64,000 bases of DNA from Streptomyces cucumeris (lineage in GTDB: Bacteria; Actinomycetota; Actinomycetes; Streptomycetales; Streptomycetaceae). The stretch is taken from contig NZ_JANCLX010000003.1 of the NCBI RefSeq assembly GCF_024295805.1, positions 248,001 through 312,000 on the forward strand. The letters are read 5' to 3'. A program made the position numbers and the translations under genes. The notes below the pieces were generated by a model. That model was not told where the DNA came from, searched no databases, and worked only from the letters and a program-made list of their open reading frames with translations. Below, one piece after another: positions 59,380-64,000 of the stretch; within the stretch, counting starts at the first letter, position 1, and each line of letters begins with the position of its first letter.

Positions 59380-59411
59380 CCCGTATCCGATGGCGAGATA
59401 TCGCATACGAT
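59380..59411. promoter_or_regulatory. GntR operator and -10 box before the gntR-type gene
   Basis: ATCGCATACGAT (59400-59411) differs from ATCGTATACGAT at one base, and CCCGTATCCGAT (59380-59391) at three. TACGAT (59406-59411) also looks like a -10 box 6 nt before ATG 59418, which lacks a ribosome site, so transcription would be leaderless and directly blocked by the bound repressor. Confidence 0.55.
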
Positions 59412-59417
59412 GAACGC

Positions 59418-60086
59418 ATGGCGGACAACAGCTGGGCCACACGGCTCCCCAAGGTGAAGAGCAAGGCGGAGCTGGTCCATGACACTCTGCGCCAGGCCAT
59501 CGCGGACGGCGATCTGCGACCCGGTCAGCGCATCAACATGGACGAGCTCTCGCGCAATCTGGGCGTCAGCAAGATCCCGGTGCGGGAAGCCGTCAAGCGG
59601 CTGGAATCCGAAGGGCTGGTCACCTCCCAGCTACACGCGGGGGTGATCGTCTCCGAAGTGGACAAGACGGAGATGCGCGGGGTCTTCCTGGCGCGTGAGG
59701 CGATCGAAGCCCTGGCCGCCCAACTGGCCACCGAGCGCGTGGACGACGCGCTGCTGGCCGAACTGGAGCGGGTGCAGACCGCGATGCGCACCGAACTGGA
59801 CCGGGGGGCGACGGACCGGCTGCCCGAGCTGAATTCCGAGTTCCACCACATCCTGTCCTCGGCCAGCGGCTACCGGATCCTCGCCGAGCTCACCGAACAG
59901 CTCCTGATGACCATCCGCCGCTACCGCATCACCGCGCCCCGCGACGACAAGAACTGGCGCTCGGTGGTGGCCGAGCACGACGCCATCGTCGAGGCGCTGC
60001 GCGCACGTGACGCCGAGGCCGCCGCGGCGGCCGCCCGCGCGCACACCACGTCGCAGGCCGGTCATGAGATGACCGCGAACGACTGA
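59418..60086 (+). CDS. GntR family regulator (FadR/FCD type)
   Basis: A 222-residue regulator. The N-terminal winged helix is typical GntR: LVHDTLRQAIADGDLRPGQR, MDELSRNLGVSKIPVREAVK and RLESEGLVTSQLHAGVIVSE. The C-terminal FCD domain (about 85-215) has the metal/ligand-binding pattern ELNSEFHHILSSASGY and AEHDAIVEALRARDAEAAAA. It is probably the repressor of the neighbouring sugar-acid genes, as DgoR/ExuR-type regulators are, with a 2-keto-3-deoxy acid or sugar acid as inducer. Matching sites precede the transporter operon, the aldolase/SDR promoter and its own gene. Confidence 0.9.
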   Translation: MADNSWATRLPKVKSKAELVHDTLRQAIADGDLRPGQRINMDELSRNLGVSKIPVREAVKRLESEGLVTSQLHAGVIVSEVDKTEMRGVFLAREAIEALAAQLATERVDDALLAELERVQTAMRTELDRGATDRLPELNSEFHHILSSASGYRILAELTEQLLMTIRRYRITAPRDDKNWRSVVAEHDAIVEALRARDAEAAAAAARAHTTSQAGHEMTAND

Positions 60087-60110
60087 CCGCGCCGCCGCAC
60101 CCCTCATCAC

Positions 60111-60142
60111 ACCGCACGAAGTGGCACTCGCCACCGTGCGGT
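60111..60142 (+). terminator. Terminator after the GntR gene
   Basis: Stem ACCGCACG / CGTGCGGT extended by GTGGC/GCCAC across a 2-nt bulge, 25 bases after the stop codon. Confidence 0.55.
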
Positions 60143-60450
60143 GTGGCATGTACCGCCCTGGTCCGTGAAGCCACCCGCTGACGCGCGGACATGAGGGGGC
60201 GGCGCCGTCCCCGGCGCCATCAACCGTGCCCGCACGCACCGTGATCGACCATCTCCGCCCCGCCGTGGGCGAGTTCGACGAGCGGGCACCGATGGTAAAG
60301 CGTCGGTAAAGCCCCGGGCTCCCCCTCCGTTCGCCCTGTCCCCCCTTGTACAACAACCCGCCGAGCACGCGCAGGCGGGAGGGCGGGCCCCGGGCACTCC
60401 GCCGGCCTCTGCCTTCTTGCTGCGCGCGGCCAGCAAGGAGCCCCCCTCAG
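60143..60450. other. Upstream region of the snapalysin gene
   Basis: About 300 bases with no supported gene. AAGGAG lies 10 nt before ATG 60451. The short direct repeat GGTAAAGC / GGTAAAGC (60293-60311) is visible. No divergent LysR-type activator gene, the usual partner of snapalysin, is present here. Confidence 0.45.
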
Positions 60451-62191
<1,741 letters not shown>

Positions 62192-62201
62192 GGGGACGGA
62201 C

Positions 62202-62240
62202 GCACGCTCGTGGCCCAGGAGGCCCGGGCCACGAGCGTGC
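62202..62240. terminator. Bidirectional terminator, perfect 15-bp stem
   Basis: GCACGCTCGTGGCCC / GGGCCACGAGCGTGC with a 9-nt loop, between the convergent aminopeptidase and GH2 genes. Confidence 0.65.
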
Positions 62241-62245
62241 CCGGC

Positions 62246-64000
62246 CTACCGCTGTGACGCCCCGCCCGGGGTGTCCTCGACGAGGGTCCAGATGACGGTG
62301 TCGGTGTGCACCTTGCCGCCGATGGTGGCGGTGACCGCCACCTCGTTCTCACCCGGCGCGAGTGTCACACCGGACCAGGTGAAGATGTGATCGGCGCTGC
62401 TCCTGGTGCCGAGCGACCGGCCGTTCAGCGTGGCGGCCACCTGGCGGGAGTTGGAGTAGACCTTCAACTCCGTTGACGCGTCATGGCGTCGGGTCCAGCG
62501 ACGGCTGGTGATGTGGAGGGTCGGGGAGGCCGCCCAGTTCGCCTTGTACCAGTAGAAGGCGTCCTTGCGGATCCTGCGGTCCCGCGTCACCAGCCCCTTG
62601 TCGTTGATCCCCGGCTGACCGCCCTCATTGCGCCGGTCCGAGGCGAAGTCGAACATGTTCCATACGAACGTCCCCCAGATGTAGGGCCGCGAGACGAGCT
62701 GCTTCCACGCCGCTTCGTGGTACAGGGCCTGGTACTCCTCCGGGTGGAAGGGGCCACCGGATTCGGGCCTGGCCGGGTTCAGGGCGTGCTGGGCGGTGTT
62801 GGCGCCGGCGCCGTACTCGGAGACGGCGATCCTGCGGTCGGGTGCGCTGGTGTGCAGATCGTCGGCCCAGCGGCCCATCTCCCCGTCCTTGGAGCCGCCG
62901 TACCAGCCGAAGTACACGTTGTACCCGGTCGTCCGCGTGTGCTTCCCCAGCTCGCGATCGCGCCCGCCCGCCACCGCGTAGGTGGAGATCCGCTCCGGGT
63001 CCTCGGTCTCGACGATCCTGGCGAGGGTGTCGAGCAGTGCGTTGGTGGTGCCGTTGTCCCTGCGCTGCTCGTTGCCGATGCCCCAGAAGGCGATCGAGGG
63101 GTGATTGTAGTTCTGCCGGATCAGCTCCATGAGCTGGTTCCGCGTGGTGGCGGTGAAGGCGGCCGATTCGGTGATGGAGTCCACGAGCGGAATCTCCGCC
63201 CAGACGACCAGACCGCGCTCATCGGCGAGGTCGTAGTCCTTCTGGTCGTGCTGGTAATGCGCCATGCGCACGGCGTTGGCACCGACCTCTTCGATGAGGT
63301 CGAAGTCCTTGACGTGATCGGCGTCGTCGACCGCCCAGCCCTTACGGGACCGGTCCTGGTGCAGGTTGACGCCGTGCAGGCCGAGGTGTTTCCCGTTGAG
63401 GAAGAACCCGGTGTCGGCGTCGACGCTGACACCGCGCAGACCGAACCGCTCGGTCACCACGTCCGTGACCACGTCGTCGGCCCCGGTGGTGTCATGGATC
63501 TCGACGTTCGCACGGTAGAGGTGGGGGTCCGGCCTGCCGTTCCACAGCCGCGGCTCGTCGATGGTGATGTGCCGGGTGACCTCGGATCCGGTGCGCGCCG
63601 CGACGGTGCGCGCGTCGCTGCGCTCGTCGACGACGACGGTCCCGTCCGCGTCGGTGATGACGGTGCGTACGACCACCGATCTGGCGGTGCTGTTGTTGTT
63701 CCACAGCTTGGTCGTCACCGCGACCTTCGCCGACGCCTCGGTCACCTCGTACGGGCGCAGATAGACACCGGGCCCCGCGTGATCGAGCATCCGCACCTGG
63801 AGCCTGTCGACGGTCCAGAGGCTGACGTTGCGGTAGATACCGCCGGAGAAGCTGAAGTCCCCGCTCAGCGGCGCGATATCGGGGTCATGGGCGTTGCTCA
63901 CCCGCACCGCGATGACATTGTCCTCACCGGGGCGTAGGGCCCGGGTGGCGTCGAACCGGAAGCGGGAGTAGCCGCCCTGGTGGCGGCCCAGGTAGGTGCC
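62246..64000 (-). CDS. Glycoside hydrolase family 2 protein (beta-galactosidase-like), partial
   Basis: At least 584 residues; the frame is open to the right edge, so the N-terminus lies outside the window. Visible parts are the end of the sugar-binding jelly roll (YSRFRFDATRALRPGEDNVI, then SGGIYRNVSLWTVD), the Ig-like domain, the TIM barrel (LHGVNLHQDRSRKGWAVDDA) with acid/base Glu in WGIGNEQ and nucleophile Glu in AVSEYGAGAN, and a C-terminal DUF4982-type module (TELKVYSNSRQVAATLNGRS, WTL). This order fits GH2 beta-galactosidases with C-terminal DUF4982; beta-glucuronidase is an alternative. Secretion cannot be judged without the start. Confidence 0.88.
   Translation of the reverse strand, partial: GTYLGRHQGGYSRFRFDATRALRPGEDNVIAVRVSNAHDPDIAPLSGDFSFSGGIYRNVSLWTVDRLQVRMLDHAGPGVYLRPYEVTEASAKVAVTTKLWNNNSTARSVVVRTVITDADGTVVVDERSDARTVAARTGSEVTRHITIDEPRLWNGRPDPHLYRANVEIHDTTGADDVVTDVVTERFGLRGVSVDADTGFFLNGKHLGLHGVNLHQDRSRKGWAVDDADHVKDFDLIEEVGANAVRMAHYQHDQKDYDLADERGLVVWAEIPLVDSITESAAFTATTRNQLMELIRQNYNHPSIAFWGIGNEQRRDNGTTNALLDTLARIVETEDPERISTYAVAGGRDRELGKHTRTTGYNVYFGWYGGSKDGEMGRWADDLHTSAPDRRIAVSEYGAGANTAQHALNPARPESGGPFHPEEYQALYHEAAWKQLVSRPYIWGTFVWNMFDFASDRRNEGGQPGINDKGLVTRDRRIRKDAFYWYKANWAASPTLHITSRRWTRRHDASTELKVYSNSRQVAATLNGRSLGTRSSADHIFTWSGVTLAPGENEVAVTATIGGKVHTDTVIWTLVEDTPGGASQR

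Overview
The window is high-GC actinobacterial DNA, very probably from a Streptomyces chromosome. The support is strong third-position GC bias, GTG and TTG starts, several genes with a -10 box but no Shine-Dalgarno (likely leaderless), abundant secreted proteases (trypsin-like, M4, S8, snapalysin, M28), F420-type enzymes, an ArsR-like regulator with the actinobacterial DUF5937-type body, and TrmB/LuxR-type regulators. No tRNA, rRNA, CRISPR array, transposase or integrase was seen.

Layout. 1-2.4 kb: right edge of a RiPP (lanthipeptide/thiopeptide-type) cluster, with a split dehydratase running off the left end. 3-7 kb: secreted S1 protease, FG-GAP repeat protein, secreted Amidase_6 protein. 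7.5-11.2 kb: a candidate small membrane peptide, an MFS pump divergent from a wHTH regulator, and a second wHTH repressor divergent from a peptide deformylase with two palindromic operators between them. 11.4-16.2 kb: DUF4232 lipoprotein, an Rv1747-like FHA-ABC exporter, a GNAT enzyme. 16.6-21.8 kb: a very unusual 1167-residue redox fusion (indoleamine dioxygenase-like, P450-reductase-like FAD/NADPH, cytochrome b5 and a C-terminal helical region) convergent with a P450. 22-25.7 kb: F420-type enzyme, TetR with two drug/metabolite genes and three matching operators. 25.7-31.3 kb: histidine kinase/response regulator divergent from a MacB/FtsX-type ABC exporter. 31.3-50.4 kb: three single-chain membrane-anchored ECF sigma factors (sigma - zinc anti-sigma motif - TM - ricin-like lectin) and a fourth stripped-down relative, interleaved with a ricin-domain metzincin, M4 and S8 proteases, a MatB-like glycan synthase with a dead deacetylase domain, an Asn-Gly-repeat exported protein, and a carbonic anhydrase/SulP pair. 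50.9-53.1 kb: three small conserved-looking proteins of unknown role. 53.1-60.1 kb: a sugar-acid catabolic cluster (enolase-superfamily dehydratase, MHS transporter, SMP-30 lactonase, KDG-type kinase, KDPG-type aldolase, SDR, GntR) with a shared operator. 60.4-64 kb: snapalysin, M28 aminopeptidase and a GH2 glycosidase running off the right end.

Working together. The sugar-acid genes form a coherent pathway: oxidation of a sugar to a lactone (SDR), lactone opening (SMP-30), dehydration to a 2-keto-3-deoxy acid, phosphorylation, then aldol cleavage, with import by the MHS carrier and control by the GntR protein through an ATCGTATACGAT-like site. The sigma-factor block looks like a surface-sensing region in which lectin-bearing transmembrane sigma factors sit among the secreted hydrolases and glycan synthase they might sense or control; that link is inferred. 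The dioxygenase-reductase-b5 fusion is the strongest single candidate for an undescribed enzyme.
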